Origin: Arthonia radiata
Taxonomy: Eukaryota > Ascomycota > Arthoniomycetes > Arthoniales > Arthoniaceae
Assembly (NCBI GenBank): GCA_002989075.1
Contig: PSQN01000016.1
Coordinates: 1,345,346 to 1,409,345, forward strand
Length of the DNA stretch: 64,000 bases
Direction: 5' to 3'
Shown one piece after another: positions 11,327 to 22,300 of this stretch (within the stretch, counting starts at the first letter, position 1; every line of letters starts with the position of its first letter). Below the pieces are notes generated by a model. It did not search any database and was not told the DNA's origin. It saw nothing but the letters and a program-made list of their open reading frames with translations. The position numbers and the translations under genes are program-made.

Positions 11327-11675
11327 GTTGAGCTGTTCTCCCGCATGAGCAGAGATTTAGACACTTGACAACAAAAAGAAAGAAGAATCCGCTGCTTTGC
11401 TTCCTGTTCGAACTATAAGAAGGCATACAGTGCGACCATTGACTACGCCGCGCTGTGCCGTTTACGGCTAGACACATAAGGCGCCAGGCATCAGTGAGTG
11501 CTGACTCAGCGCTAAACGTGGCCTACATTCACACCGCGCAACGAAGTCTGTCATGTTGAGGCAAAAGTAGAGTATAACACGACCTTTGGAGGCGAGTAAC
11601 AGCTGAGCTGACGCGCTGTACTACCGAAACACGCTTCACAGGCTGTGTAAGACAGCGCAGGCGGCGTAGGTGGGG
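11327..11675. other. upstream region of the AAA+ ATPase
   Basis: Contains TGACTCA at 11502-11508, a match to the binding site of GCN4/CPC1-type bZIP proteins, 176 bp upstream of the AAA+ ATPase start. Its right end (11667-11675) is the left copy of a 9-bp target-site duplication flanking the neighbouring transposon. Confidence 0.5.
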
Positions 11676-12218
11676 CGGCAAACATCTCCAGTATACATCC
11701 AAATTTTCAAAATATCTTCGATATACCCTTAGGTTCAATAATATTAGGCGTATACTTTCGAGGTATACTACCGATTAAGGTAAGCCTCTTGTTAGCTATT
11801 CGAAGTATATTTCTGATTTTATAGAGATCCTAGGAGTAGTACTAAGGCCTAAGGAGCGCAAAAAGCTAGCAAAAGTGCCTATGTTGAGTTACCTGAGTAT
11901 GCAATAGACGGCACAAAAGGCCTTATTTACAGAGAATCTGGCCTCTCTCTTTAGATACTGCGCATGTCAGAATAGCGTCGCAAAAGCCTTCTCTTTGTGC
12001 TGCTAAACGCCCTAAAATCCTGTTGGATACGAGGTGCGGTGCGCAGGGCGGTGTGTAGGGCAAAAAACCCCTAAATTCGCGCCGATGTATACCAGCGACA
12101 TTTGGGAGTACTACCTTAATCAGTAATATACCTTTGAGGTACACGCAAGACAATAGCCTTTTTATCGGTATATCGAAGATATTTTAAGAATTTGGATGTA
12201 CACTGGAGATGTTTGCCG
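11676..12218. mobile_element. 543-bp non-autonomous DNA transposon (MITE) with long terminal inverted repeats, Mutator-like
   Basis: Both ends read cggcaaacatctccagt inward. The first 52 bases of the two inverted ends differ at only four positions, all transitions, and after a diverged gap of about 18 bases a further 35-base block (to ...gattaaggta) aligns again, so the inverted repeats span about 105 bp. The element is flanked by an exact 9-bp direct repeat (taggtgggg at 11667-11675 and 12219-12227). Long inverted repeats with a 9-bp duplication are the hallmark of Mutator-like elements. The interior is AT-rich, has no credible transposase frame and so would need a helper in trans. Most differences between the two ends are C/T or G/A, compatible with ageing by repeat-induced point mutation or deamination. 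Plain DNA transposon relic; no second copy is seen in the window. Confidence 0.8.
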
Positions 12219-12227
12219 TAGGTGGGG

Positions 12228-12784
12228 ACGAGCCATACATTGACTGGATCTCAATGGTGGGCACAGCTGAGCAAGCTTTCACAGTATTTCAAGACCTGAC
12301 ACGTTCGTGGAGTCCAAATTGTGTGGTAGCCTACATCTAGATCGATTGCCTGAGATGGGTGGCGGCGCGCTTTTGGCGAATCAGCGTGGTGGTGATGCTG
12401 AGCAAAGTTGCCGTGACTGCGACTAGCACAGTTTCTCGCTTCATGAGTGCCACAAGAAGTCTTCCCGGCTTCGGTACAGCAATCTCGACGCACAGCCACC
12501 CGAGCTAGCCCAGATTCGGAAGCTGCAGCGTTCCACCTGACTTTGCTCGCCTGGTTCGCAACGGCGATACGCAACGGTGTTGGTCGAATGCTGAACAAAG
12601 CGAAGCGCGGGTCTCCGACGCGTAAGTGGGGCAAAGCATGACCTCATAGCTTCGTGAGCTCGTTTACAAAGACGCCCTGCATGCTTTTCATAAACTCTCC
12701 ATCACCAAGTCTCCAATCGAACTAGATTCAGCGATCCAAGACAACGACCAGACTTTCAATCTCGGCAAACCACGCATTACCACA
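12228..12784. other. promoter region of the first Gly-rich small gene
   Basis: Carries the 16-bp motif aagcatgacctcatag at 12634-12649, which recurs upstream of the paralogous gene at 13774. Frames on both strands in 12250-12650 look random. No other feature seen. Confidence 0.5.
12634..12649 (+). promoter_or_regulatory. 16-bp motif shared by the promoters of two paralogous small genes (copy 1)
   Basis: The string aagcatgacctcatag lies 136 bp before the start codon at 12785 and recurs identically at 13567-13582 before the paralogue at 13774. Surrounding bases are not alike, so the match is not just recent duplication of the whole promoter. It may be a transcription-factor site; the factor is unknown. 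Confidence 0.5.
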
Positions 12785-13106
12785 ATGCCTCTCAACGATG
12801 ACAAGCAGAGCTCAGTCGGCAGCGCAGCTACCACTGTGACTACCCCAGCCGGCAACCTGGTCGGAGGTCTTGCTCGCACCGGCGGCGGTGTGGTCGGTGC
12901 TCTGGGCACAGGTCTTGGTGGGACAATCAACAGTGTCTCTGGTGGTGCATTGAGTCCGGCTGGAGACGGACTGGCCTCCCTCAGCCAGGTAGGTTGAAGA
13001 AAAACCTGTTTGTCGACGCGTGCTGACATGCTTGAAGGGACTGCAAGGCGGTACTGATTCCATTGCCAAAGGCGTCGAGCGCGCCGGCCAAGGCAAGAGC
13101 CCATGA
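12785..13106 (+). CDS. Gly-rich small protein, paralogue 1
   Basis: Two exons, 12785-12988 and 13038-13106. The intron is 49 bp with a GTAGGT donor and a GCTGAC branch, giving 90 residues. The protein is rich in Gly/Ala/Thr/Ser with a weakly amphipathic central part (GGGVVGALGTGLGG) and ends AGQGKSP. It shares with the gene at 13774 an N-terminal DDK-x-S, an internal GNL-x-GG and the C-terminal block GL-x-GG ... E-x-AGQGK, so the two are tandem paralogues. No signal peptide, no Cys. I do not recognise a named family. Small Gly-rich proteins of this type in ascomycetes are often spore- or stress-associated, but that is not shown here. Confidence 0.75.
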
Positions 13107-13773
13107 ACTACGATCTCCAGGCAGACGGAACCCTCACCCGGTCATTGCTCATCAACCGTAGACGAGCTTTGGGATCGAGCGGATACTGGATGGAGCGCGT
13201 GTGAGGCGTGGATGCTCAGAGCATTGGCGCAGACTTGAATTAGATCAAAATTGACGTGGATAGGCTCGCGCCTCTTTTTGAGTACTGCATAGCAACCTTT
13301 CTGAATCATTTATCGATTCGGAGATTGTTCCAGATGTTCTTCAGGCTCCACTGCTGATCCGTCCTGTGGTGCTTGCCTAGGCCTCGTCTCGACTTGCTTT
13401 GCGTCAGCTGTCAAACGCCAACCTAATAGATGAACCAATCAAAGCGCTGAGACGCGTACCTCGCGCGGGCTTCCAGGCATGTCATAGAGCTTAATCGGAA
13501 AGCTGCTGTTGGCTGCGCGACAAACAACAAGGATCAGCTGTTGCTGCCCATCATCATCCCGCCATCAAGCATGACCTCATAGGTGGAGGTGGGGAAACAG
13601 ACCAATTCTTAAGAGGTTCCGAAAGCATCTTTCACTGTACCAAATCCCAAACCATCCTACACCATCTTCAAATCCTTGAACCATTGGTGAGTAGTCGTGC
13701 ATGCTTACTTATGGCGGAGCTAATGCGGATAGAATATTTATACTTCTCACAACAAACACATCAACCATCAAAC
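13107..13773. other. intergenic / promoter of the second Gly-rich small gene
   Basis: Holds the second copy of the 16-bp motif (13567-13582). A probable 5'-UTR intron begins at the GTGAGTAG near 13686, with a GCTAAT branch and TAG near 13730. Otherwise no feature. Confidence 0.45.
13567..13582 (+). promoter_or_regulatory. 16-bp motif shared by the promoters of two paralogous small genes (copy 2)
   Basis: Identical to the copy at 12634-12649; here it is 192 bp before the start codon at 13774, part of which may be a 5'-UTR intron. Candidate shared regulatory site. Confidence 0.5.
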
Positions 13774-14132
13774 ATGTCCGGCATCCTCGGTGACGACAAG
13801 AACAGCGGCAGCAACGCTGCATCTGATGCCGCAGGTGGCGTCGCCTCTGGAGCTGGAAACCTGACTGGTGGCACCGTCAAGTAAGTCGTATAAATCTACG
13901 GCAACATCGACGGTGCTGACGCAACGTATTCTTTAGGACTGTCGGTGACACCGCTGACACCGCTGTTGGCGGCCTTCTCGGCACTGTCGATAGTGCGACA
14001 GGCGGCGCGACTGAGGGCGTCACCAAGCCAGTGCAGGGCCTGACTGGAGGGCTGACTGGCGGACTCGGATCGGTAGGACAAGGTCTCGAGAACGCTGGGC
14101 AGGGCAAGCCGCTCGGCGACCAGAAGAAGTGA
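13774..14132 (+). CDS. Gly-rich small protein, paralogue 2
   Basis: Two exons, 13774-13880 and 13937-14132. The intron is 56 bp with GTAAGT and a GCTGAC branch, giving 100 residues. The start is the ATG before SGILGDDKNSG, within a cAAACATGTC context, not the further-upstream ATG of the open frame, which would lie before a likely 5'-UTR intron. The protein has imperfect 8-12 residue Gly/Thr/Val repeats (GDTADTAVGGLLG, GLTGGLTGGLG) and ends ENAGQGKPLGDQKK. It is the tandem paralogue of the gene at 12785, with intron positions that differ, so the duplication is not recent. No named domain. Confidence 0.75.
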
Positions 14133-14284
14133 AGGTCACAATCATGAAACACGTCTGATCGAGCAACGGCCGATGTTGTAATATACCTCTTCGCCTAGTC
14201 AACAGAGTCGCAGGCAGCCATCAACGCATCTTGGCACCCGTAATCTCACATTCTTTGTCAATCGTGATGCTCTAGTCATAAACC

Positions 14285-15514
14285 TCATGTGTCTTGCATT
14301 TTATCATCTCGCTCCTCTTCCCAGTCTACTTCCTCATCGTCGCTCTGATTGGCATCTGCCGGTCCAATTTGCTGGTCGACCTGGGATTTCAGCTTAACAG
14401 CGTGGTCTCGCAGTCGATCATCTTCATACTCTTGCTTCTCGTATGCCTGCAGACATGTTTCAAGCCACTGTCTGCAGCCTCGCAACGCATCTTGAGGCTG
14501 ATCTTTTGCGATTCTGTTGGATGAACCAATCAAATGCTGGCACCAGCCGCCGAGATACCAGGCCTCGACGCTACTGTCATCTTCTAGGATTAATCGTTCG
14601 AGCACTCTCAATGCAGGTTCGCACATGTCCACTTCCATCAGCAAGCGGCACAGACTAATCCTTGTTGCGAAGTCCGGCACGCTGTTGTCGTTGGTATCTT
14701 GCTCCTCATCGTCATCTCGCGACTCGTCGTTCGATTGTGTGTCGAGCTGCTTGAGCCTGCCTTCCCATAATGATACGCTCTTCTCAAGTATCTGCTTGGC
14801 TTCGTCTACTCGCTCTTGAGATATTCTCACGTTCGCCAGCGTCTGCAAAACCATCGGGCTGTCTGGAGCAACCCCAACAGCCTCTTGGACTAGTGCCTCG
14901 CACTTCTCTTCGCAATCATTGTCAAAGCTCAAGTCAGTCATATAGACTTCGGCAGCACCACAAAGTGCATTCGCAAGCTTGTCTTTGACCACGATGACCT
15001 CTTCTGCTATCTCTTGCTCATCGCCATCCACCTCCTCACTCATCGCCGCATCTGCAGCCTGTTGTATCTTGACCAGCTGTGATCGCAAACATGCTACTCC
15101 TTTTGTAAACCATTGTATAGTATCTTGACCACCCTCTTCCGACAATTGTGCTAGCCAGAGGAACTTTTCAGCACCAGCATACTCACCAGTGGGATCAACT
15201 TGTGCAGCCAACTCAAAGCTCGCGCGCGCTGCATCCGGATCTCCGATCTCTATGTGTATCGCGCCGAGGACTTCGAATGCTGCAAGTTGTTCGAGGCTTG
15301 GTGATCTCACGTTTGGGGTTCGTAGACACTTCGTCGCTTTCTGTGCTGTGAAGAGAGCATTTTCGAGGTCGCCGGTGGACAGGCTCGACTGAGCTTGTTC
15401 TAAAAGTACTCCAGCCAGTTCAGGATCGTAGCTGAGCGAATCCTTCTTGCTCCGCTTGGCCTTCTTTTCCACGAGCTTGTGCGCAGTGCGCCGATCTGTC
15501 CGACTCTTGCCCAT
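14285..15514 (-). CDS. ACL4: TPR-repeat ribosomal-protein chaperone, Acl4-like
   Basis: Single exon, 409 residues. The start at 15514 begins MGKSRTDRRTAHKLVEKK, a basic N-terminus; upstream frame sequence is leader-like. TPR units run through residues about 30-370 (DPELAGVLLEQAQSSLSTGD; AAFEVLGAIHIEIGDPDAAR; MVLQTLANVRISQERVDEAK; EAWYLGGWCQHLIG), and the C-terminus is acidic (DDEEVDWEEERDD). The basic start, TPR solenoid and acidic tail match the fungal Acl4 family. In yeast this is the dedicated chaperone that holds newly made ribosomal protein L4 (Rpl4) until it joins pre-60S particles in the nucleus. Divergent from IML2. Alternative: an unrelated TPR protein. Confidence 0.72.
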   Translation of the reverse strand: MGKSRTDRRTAHKLVEKKAKRSKKDSLSYDPELAGVLLEQAQSSLSTGDLENALFTAQKATKCLRTPNVRSPSLEQLAAFEVLGAIHIEIGDPDAARASFELAAQVDPTGEYAGAEKFLWLAQLSEEGGQDTIQWFTKGVACLRSQLVKIQQAADAAMSEEVDGDEQEIAEEVIVVKDKLANALCGAAEVYMTDLSFDNDCEEKCEALVQEAVGVAPDSPMVLQTLANVRISQERVDEAKQILEKSVSLWEGRLKQLDTQSNDESRDDDEEQDTNDNSVPDFATRISLCRLLMEVDMCEPALRVLERLILEDDSSVEAWYLGGWCQHLIGSSNRIAKDQPQDALRGCRQWLETCLQAYEKQEYEDDRLRDHAVKLKSQVDQQIGPADANQSDDEEVDWEEERDDKMQDT

Positions 15515-16078
15515 GATAGTCGTTTCCAACGGACCGCGGGAAGTTGAAGAGTCGGCAGGCTTACAGAACACTAGCAAAAATGCTGGCGAAAGTGCTATGG
15601 AGGGCAATGCTGACCCATCTCAAATGATTTGGACATGGACGAGCGTGGTGGGAAATCTTGGCATCTGTCGCACGATGAGGCGGAGATCTCCACCCAATCA
15701 TCCGCGCGCGCCGCGGCGTGGCGGTACTTGATAGTCCAAGACCAGATCCATGACTGCCTGCATGATATCTCTTGTACAACAACTACAATCGAGAACACCT
15801 ACATTCCTATTTCTTCTTCTTACCTTGTCTTTGAGAGATCTAGAAGCGACTATGAGACAATGACGTGACGCGGTTCCATGTCAAAGAGTAGCACAATAAG
15901 CGAGTGTCAGCGCCACATAACACGTTTCTTTGGACCCAAGCAACGTGGCTCGTCCACCTACTCACGGGACCTTGTTTAAAAGTACCATCCTTGAAAGCGA
16001 CCATCCTCTCAGAGCTGTATAATCCGCCAAGCGCCAGCTCTCAGACCTCCTAGCATCTTATTCCATATCCCTCTAAAC
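15515..16078. other. divergent promoter between ACL4 and IML2
   Basis: Shared upstream region of two divergent genes. Overlapping frames in 15561-15868 do not look coding. No repeat or recognised site. Confidence 0.5.
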
Positions 16079-18733
16079 ATGCCCGGCTTCTTCAGTGCTC
16101 TTCGGAGCAAGGCACCGTCGCCACCTCGCTCAAGACGTAACTCGGAGCACAGTGAGCTCGAAGATTTCCTACACGCCCTGCGTTCGGCGAACTTAATAAT
16201 GAATGATGAGATTGAGCTGGCACAAACCGAGCTCGACTCCCGAGATTCATCCTTCCACCTTCTCGCTCGTGCTGTCCTCACTTTCCTGAAGGCCACGTTA
16301 GGCTTCGAACAAGCTGCAATGAAGGAAGCTCGTGAGCAGCTGATCCAAGCTGAGCATGCAACTAATGCTTCATATAACGCTTGCTTGAAGAATGGCTCGA
16401 CAGGTAAGTGCCAAGACACCCACCCCTTGTCCTCCATCCCCAGCGGTAGTTGTCTAGTCCCTGTCCCAGCAGACAGACGTCCATAATAGTAGCCGCCTTT
16501 CTCTCGCGTTTGCGCGAGCTCATCCCAATTGTTTGGCGTGGTCCACGATCATTCGACGTCAGCCTTACGAGCATAGGGATAGCCTATGAAGAAGGACGAA
16601 CAGTCGACCCTAGGCCGCGAATATTATGCTGACGAACGTTGTGCAGCATGGAAGAGTGACATATACGACTTGGGCACTGAATACTCGATATGTCGCGCCC
16701 AGGCCGAGATTATGATAGCGGTCATCGGCGTGCTCAGCGAGAGCGTAACAGAAACCGTCAAAGGCTTCTACAAAGTCCGAAAGGCATGGGCAACGCTAGA
16801 ATCGGTGGCCAACATGGAGAAGAAGTATCTCGAAAAGAAAGGCGTCGATCCCGACAGCCAGCTGTGCCGCAAAGCAGCCCGCATGAGCGAAGAGTCCAAG
16901 GCCGGCAGCAGCGCCGATCTCACTACTGCCACCAACGCCGCGACCCTCAAGTCTGAGACTAGCACTCTCCGCTCACCCGCCTCTTCCACCTCCTCCTTCG
17001 CTAGCGCCGATGAGGAACCCCAAACCGAAAGCTCTAGCAACGCAACTACACCTCCAGATTCTTCGCCGAAGCAGCCTTCCCACGAGCTCAGCGACATCGA
17101 CACCAACCCTGCCGCCGACGCACTCACACCCCACCTCACGCATCCTATCGACGCCTTCATCCACACATGCCTCAGCACGCAATACGGCCTCCTCCTCTTC
17201 CTCGCCTCTCTCATCCCTCCCTCCTTCTCCCCCTTCCTCTCCATCCTCGGCTTCCGCGGCGACCGCGACCGCGGCCTCTCCCTCCTCTGGCGTTCCTCCA
17301 ACTCCGACTCCATCCAGGGCTCCATCGCCGCCATGACCGTCGTCGAAGTCTACAACGGCCTCGTCTCCTTCTTCGACATCCAAGGCCGGGACGGCTGGCC
17401 CCAACAACGCCTCCTCGAGCTCATCACCGTCATGCGGCACCGCTACCCCAAGTCCGCGCTCTGGCACAAAGAGGAAGCGCGCATGTGCTCCGCCGAGCGC
17501 GACATGGAGACCTCCATCAGCATGCTCGGCGGCGGCAGCGGACCCCTCGGCGAACCCATCCGCGCCGACGAACTCGCCGCGAAGCAGGAAGAAGAGGACA
17601 AGCAGCCTGTCCTCCGGCAGATCCGCGCGATTCGCATCTTCGAGCGCAGCCTCGACTGCATGTACTTGCACCACTACTCGCTTGTCTCGCAGTGCTTTCA
17701 GAAATGCGTTAACCTCAACAACTGGTCGCACGGGATGTACTACTACATCTCTGCCTGCGCGGAGCTGGAACTCTACCGCATCCACAAGTACGGTGGCTAC
17801 TTGATCTCCTCGCCCGACCTCGCAAACAAGGACACCATCGACCGCTACAACCGCGCCCCGCAGTCTACCTACGTGCAGATCCCCTCCGACGCCACCATCG
17901 CCGATAAACACGGCAAAGCCGCAGCCGCCCTCTTCGAGAAAGCCCTCCCTGCCTCCCAGAAGAAGAAGCTCCTCTCCAAGCAACTCCCCTTCGACGCCTT
18001 CATCGAGCGCAAACTCACCAAATGGCAAGCCTCCGCCGCAGCAAAATCCCTGCCGCTCGTCGACATCATCGGCGGCAGCCCGTTTGAGGAGATGTCCCTC
18101 TTCTGGGGCGCGCATGGCCGAATGCGCGTCCCCACGCTCACGCAAGCACTGCGGCGTCTCGCCTTCTGCGATGGCAACTACGACTTTTTGCCTGAGGAGA
18201 CGGACAAACCCGTCGATCCGCGCGTATCAGAAATAAGCGAAGACGACGCGGCGTCCGTCACCCTTCTGCGCGCCACCGTCCTCCGCCGCATCGGCATGCT
18301 CGAGCGCGAGAGCCCGGACACCAGTTCTGCGCCGCCCACGCCGTCCACTTCAGAACCCACCTCTACCAACACCACCTCAAGACCTCAAGGCACAGCCCTC
18401 ATATCCGCCGCGTCCACATACCTCCACGACACGCTCATCGCGCCCCACCCGTGGGCGACGTTCAAAGCCCACGCCACCAAGTCTGGAGATACCTGGCCAC
18501 TACCGATGGCGACTTACGAGCTGGGCGCGTCGCTATGGTGCCAGCGCTTCATTATCGAGGACGGCGAGGAGAGTATGCAAGATGACGAAGGACACAAAGT
18601 GAGCAAAGCGAAGCTGAGGAAGTGTCAGGGCCTGCTGGAGGAGGTCGGGAAGTGGGAGGCGTATGATCTGGATGTGCGGATGGGGTTGAAGGTGAGCACG
18701 GCGAAGGGGACGCTGAAGAAGATGGGGGTGTAA
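16079..18733 (+). CDS. IML2: Iml2/TTC39-family mitochondrial outer-membrane and inclusion-body clearance protein
   Basis: Two exons, 16079-16403 and 16647-18733; the intron (243 bp) has GTAAGT and a GCTGAC branch close to CAG. It gives 803 residues. The joined sequence reads KNGSTAWKSDIYDLGTEYS, the expected Iml2 pattern, with SESVTETVKGFYKVRKAW following. Later blocks typical of the family are LGFRGDRDRGLSLLW, AAMTVVEVYNGLVSFFDIQG, RYPKSALWHKEEARM, and the TPR-like C-terminal half. A Ser/Thr/Pro-rich disordered insert lies at residues about 180-260. Yeast Iml2 acts with lipid droplets and mitochondria in clearing protein inclusions. Intron length is unusual for this window; a shorter alternative join would put a stop in frame. 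Confidence 0.88.
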
Positions 18734-19309
18734 AGACTGGTGTTTAAAAAGGAGGAGGGCTGGGAATCGTGTAGCATCAGGAGGCGAGAATATTACTATT
18801 GCATCCGCGGCGTCGACAATTTGATAGCATTTACACGGGTTTGCATACTAGTATACGAGAAAGCATCATGAATAAAAGCAACGAACAACAACGCAAAAAT
18901 CAAAAAAGTCCACCGCCACGACTCCCATTAATAAAAGCACGTGCTAAATTACTTGGCTGCTAAATGCACAACAAAGCAATATCTTTCTCCTCGTCATCCA
19001 GTCTGCAGTGGCAGATGGTACACCTGCACGTACCTCATCCATCCTCGTACGTGACGTCTAAGCCGGTTGTTAGACACCCACCACCTTCCCTCCTGTCTCA
19101 ATAAAATGTCTTCGTCTCCGGCGCTAAGCGGAGCGTTTCCACAATCATTAACGTCAGTCAGCTCCCGTGTAGGTTCAAAGGACTTTGAGGTTGAAGTAAT
19201 CGGTATGGTTAGTAATAAGCGAGCGACGGTAAGTAGGGCGTATGTCATAAGATAATGAGTGTGAACAGTTGGAGCGAATGGTAAAAGCCAGGCGAGTAGA
19301 GGTCGTCAA
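18734..19309. other. intergenic, convergent IML2 and SSD1 3' ends
   Basis: AT-rich spacer with AATAAA-like sequences near 18873 and 18930 that could serve IML2 polyadenylation. No gene-like frame. Confidence 0.5.
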
Positions 19310-22300
19310 TTAGAGAGCATAAGGATTGAGCGACCGAATGGTGAGGCAACTGTGGAAAGGTCAGCACTGGCTACGATATGGCGAAAGAGATGAACATACG
19401 GTGGGCTCTTGCTAAGATCCGTCTTAAGGACCACAGGCACACGCGTCATCTCCTTGACGTCTTGGATGTGGTCACCACCCTCCTCACGAAGAGTGAAGTA
19501 CTTGAGGTACTTCTGCTTGTCAGTAAGCTTGGCTTCAGGAGCTTCCGCAGTTTTCTTCGAGTCGACCAGTTTGGCGGCAGCCTCGTTCGATGAAGACGGT
19601 CTATGAGCAGAGTCATTCAACGAAACGCCTGCAGTGGCCTCAGTAATGCCAGAGGTGTCATCGTCATCGTCAAACAAGGCATCCGCATCGTCGGCGTTGA
19701 TAGTGCCGGCATCGATCTGGCGGCGTTGAGCTTCTTCACGCTCCTGCTGCTTGCGCGCAGCCTCAGAGCGTCTGTCAGCACCAACGTTGCCTCCGCGGAC
19801 TGAGCCTCCGCGACGCTCGTCTTCAGGAATGTAAGCTGACGAAGGCACACCCTTCTCCCAGTATAGCTCCAGGACACGCTTGTTCTTGTCAAATTCCGCC
19901 TTTTTGAGCGGTAGCTGATCGCAGTGTACGCGCTTTTCAAAGCCATACTCGGGAATGAGTACGTCAAAAGCAGACTCATAGACGCACAGCACAACACCTT
20001 CGCAGATGAGATCGCCGCCTTTCTCACTGCGGAGGCGGTCGATGTAGCGACAGGCTTCAATGTGTACACTCTGCTCCTGCGCCGCAAACGCAGAGTCCTT
20101 CTTGGTGTTGCAAAGCTCAGCAGTCTTGCTCATCGAATCCAGGTCCTCGGATAATTCATTGACGTTGCCCGTCAAAGCGGCCTCGAGTTGTCGGTGAACG
20201 ATGATGTCGGCATAGCGACGTGAGGGGTTCGTGAAGTGAGTGTATACCGGAAGATTCAACGCGAAATGAGGAAGCTCTTCAGGTAATGTGCGGCCGGCAA
20301 CTGAGTACTTGGCCCTCTGCATGGACTTGATCAGTAGGGTCTCCATGCCCTTTCGTAGGTCGGCATCATCGAGCTTGAATAAGCTAGTCTGAAGTGAGCC
20401 ACTGCTGGATGTGTCGACGTCAAATCCATTGATGGACATTCGCTCTGCGAAAGTTTGAAGTCGACGTGGGTTCGGGGCGCCTTGACGGCGCAGCCAGGCC
20501 TTCTCCCCAACAGTATCCAGCAGCTTCTGTGCAACGATGGCATTGGCCCGGTGGCTAACCTCTTCAATGAGCTCGTGCGCACGGGATGAGTTGAAGATGT
20601 TCGACTCGACTGGGACGTTCTCGTCGTCCAGCTGGTGTAGAAGACGCAAAGCGGTCGACTCAACTTCGTTGTCACCCAGTCGATCCTGACGCATCTTCTG
20701 TGCAAGGCCAAACATGGTCTGAACTTGCTTAGCGCGGTCTGAGGAGAGCGAAGAAGCTCCTTTTCCGGCAATGATGGAATCAACCTCGTCGTACGTGACT
20801 TTACCCGTGCTCTTGATTACAGACTTGCCAATCCAAGTGGCTTCATCCACGGTCTTGCCAGTCTCCGCGTCGATGATGAATACAACTGAGATTGCGTAGC
20901 GATCCTCATCAGGGATCAAGGAGCAGATCTCAGCGGATAGACGAGGAGGTAGCATGTTCACAGTCCTGTTCATAAGATAGACGCCAGTACCACGCTTCTT
21001 AGCCTCACGGTCGACGAGTGAGTTCGCTTTGATAAAGTGAGCCACATCTGCGACGTGGACGCCAATTTCTATTTGGCCGTTGTCAAGGGTCTTGAAGTGA
21101 AGGGCGTCGTCCAACTCCTTCGTGCCGTTAGGGTCAATAGTAAAGGTAGACTCGGATCGGAAGTCTCGGCGGTTGTCGAGTGCCTCCGGACCGTCATTCT
21201 CAACAGACCAATCGTCAAACCCGATGCTCTTGGTCACAGCATCTGAAAAGTCATCGGGACCGAAGTTGTTGTCGCGCAGCAAAGCGTCTGTCTCAACGCG
21301 GAGATCTCCCATTTCACCGAGCTGCTCCACGAGTGTACCGAATGGATGCAGCGACGTGATGGGCCATCGCTTGATGCAAGCAACGAAGATGCGGTTGGCA
21401 TACTCCTGATGCTTCTCAACGAAGTCGCGGGGAGCTTGCTCGGTAGGAATGGCAATGAGTGGCACACGCTTATCGGTAGGCTTGAACCAAACAATCTTCG
21501 GCTTGTCGGGTGTTTTGTCGTGGCGTCCACCAGGCCCATCACGAGCTTGGCGCTCGGCGTCTTGTTTGTCTTTCGTCGCCTGGCTGCTCGGACGAAGAAG
21601 GCCAAGTGTACCAGAAAACATCTGTCCAGCAATGCGTTCGACGACTGCAACAACGTGGCCGGCGTACAAAGGCTTCTGCTCGTCATTGATTTCCTCTTCT
21701 TCCATCAACAGCAGGCTCTGACCTTCCACTTCAACATCATCGTTCTTCTTCTGAGTGGGGCGCTGACGTAGACTTCCACGGCGTCTGATGCCGCCATCAG
21801 TATTCTGATTGCTGTTGTCACCGCCGGAGGTAGCATCATTAGCAGACGTGTTGGGCTGGCGATTGTCGGTGATGTCCTTCCGCTTTTTCTTTTCCTCTTT
21901 CTCACGCTTCTGGCCCCAAACTTCATCCACGTCAAGAAGCTCGATAGCAACGAAATCTCCCTCAAGGGCACGATTGCGGTCTTTGCTGCCACAAATGAAA
22001 ATGTCTGCATCGAGGTCCGGAGTCGTGACGTAGGCATCGCTTCGGTTCTTCTTGTTGACACGCAAGATGCCAGATACGAGTTGGCCATCACTGAGGAGAG
22101 CTGGCAGAGTCGCCTGTGGAAGGTAGGGAGTAAAGAGCGTCTTGCGCTGCTGTTGCTGCTGCTGGGCAGTCAGGCCGGCGCCTGCCTGCATCGGAAGGCC
22201 AGCGCCCTGGCCAGCAGCCTGGAGAGCCTGTAGCTGCGCCAACTGGAGCTGATTGAAGCCTTGACTGCCCACCATCTGTGGGTTTTGCATCATCATTTGA

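Noticed and set aside
16973-18145. 390-codon minus-strand frame
   Set aside because: It lies wholly inside IML2 exon 2; its Gly/Glu/Val-rich composition is a shadow of C-ending codons on the other strand.
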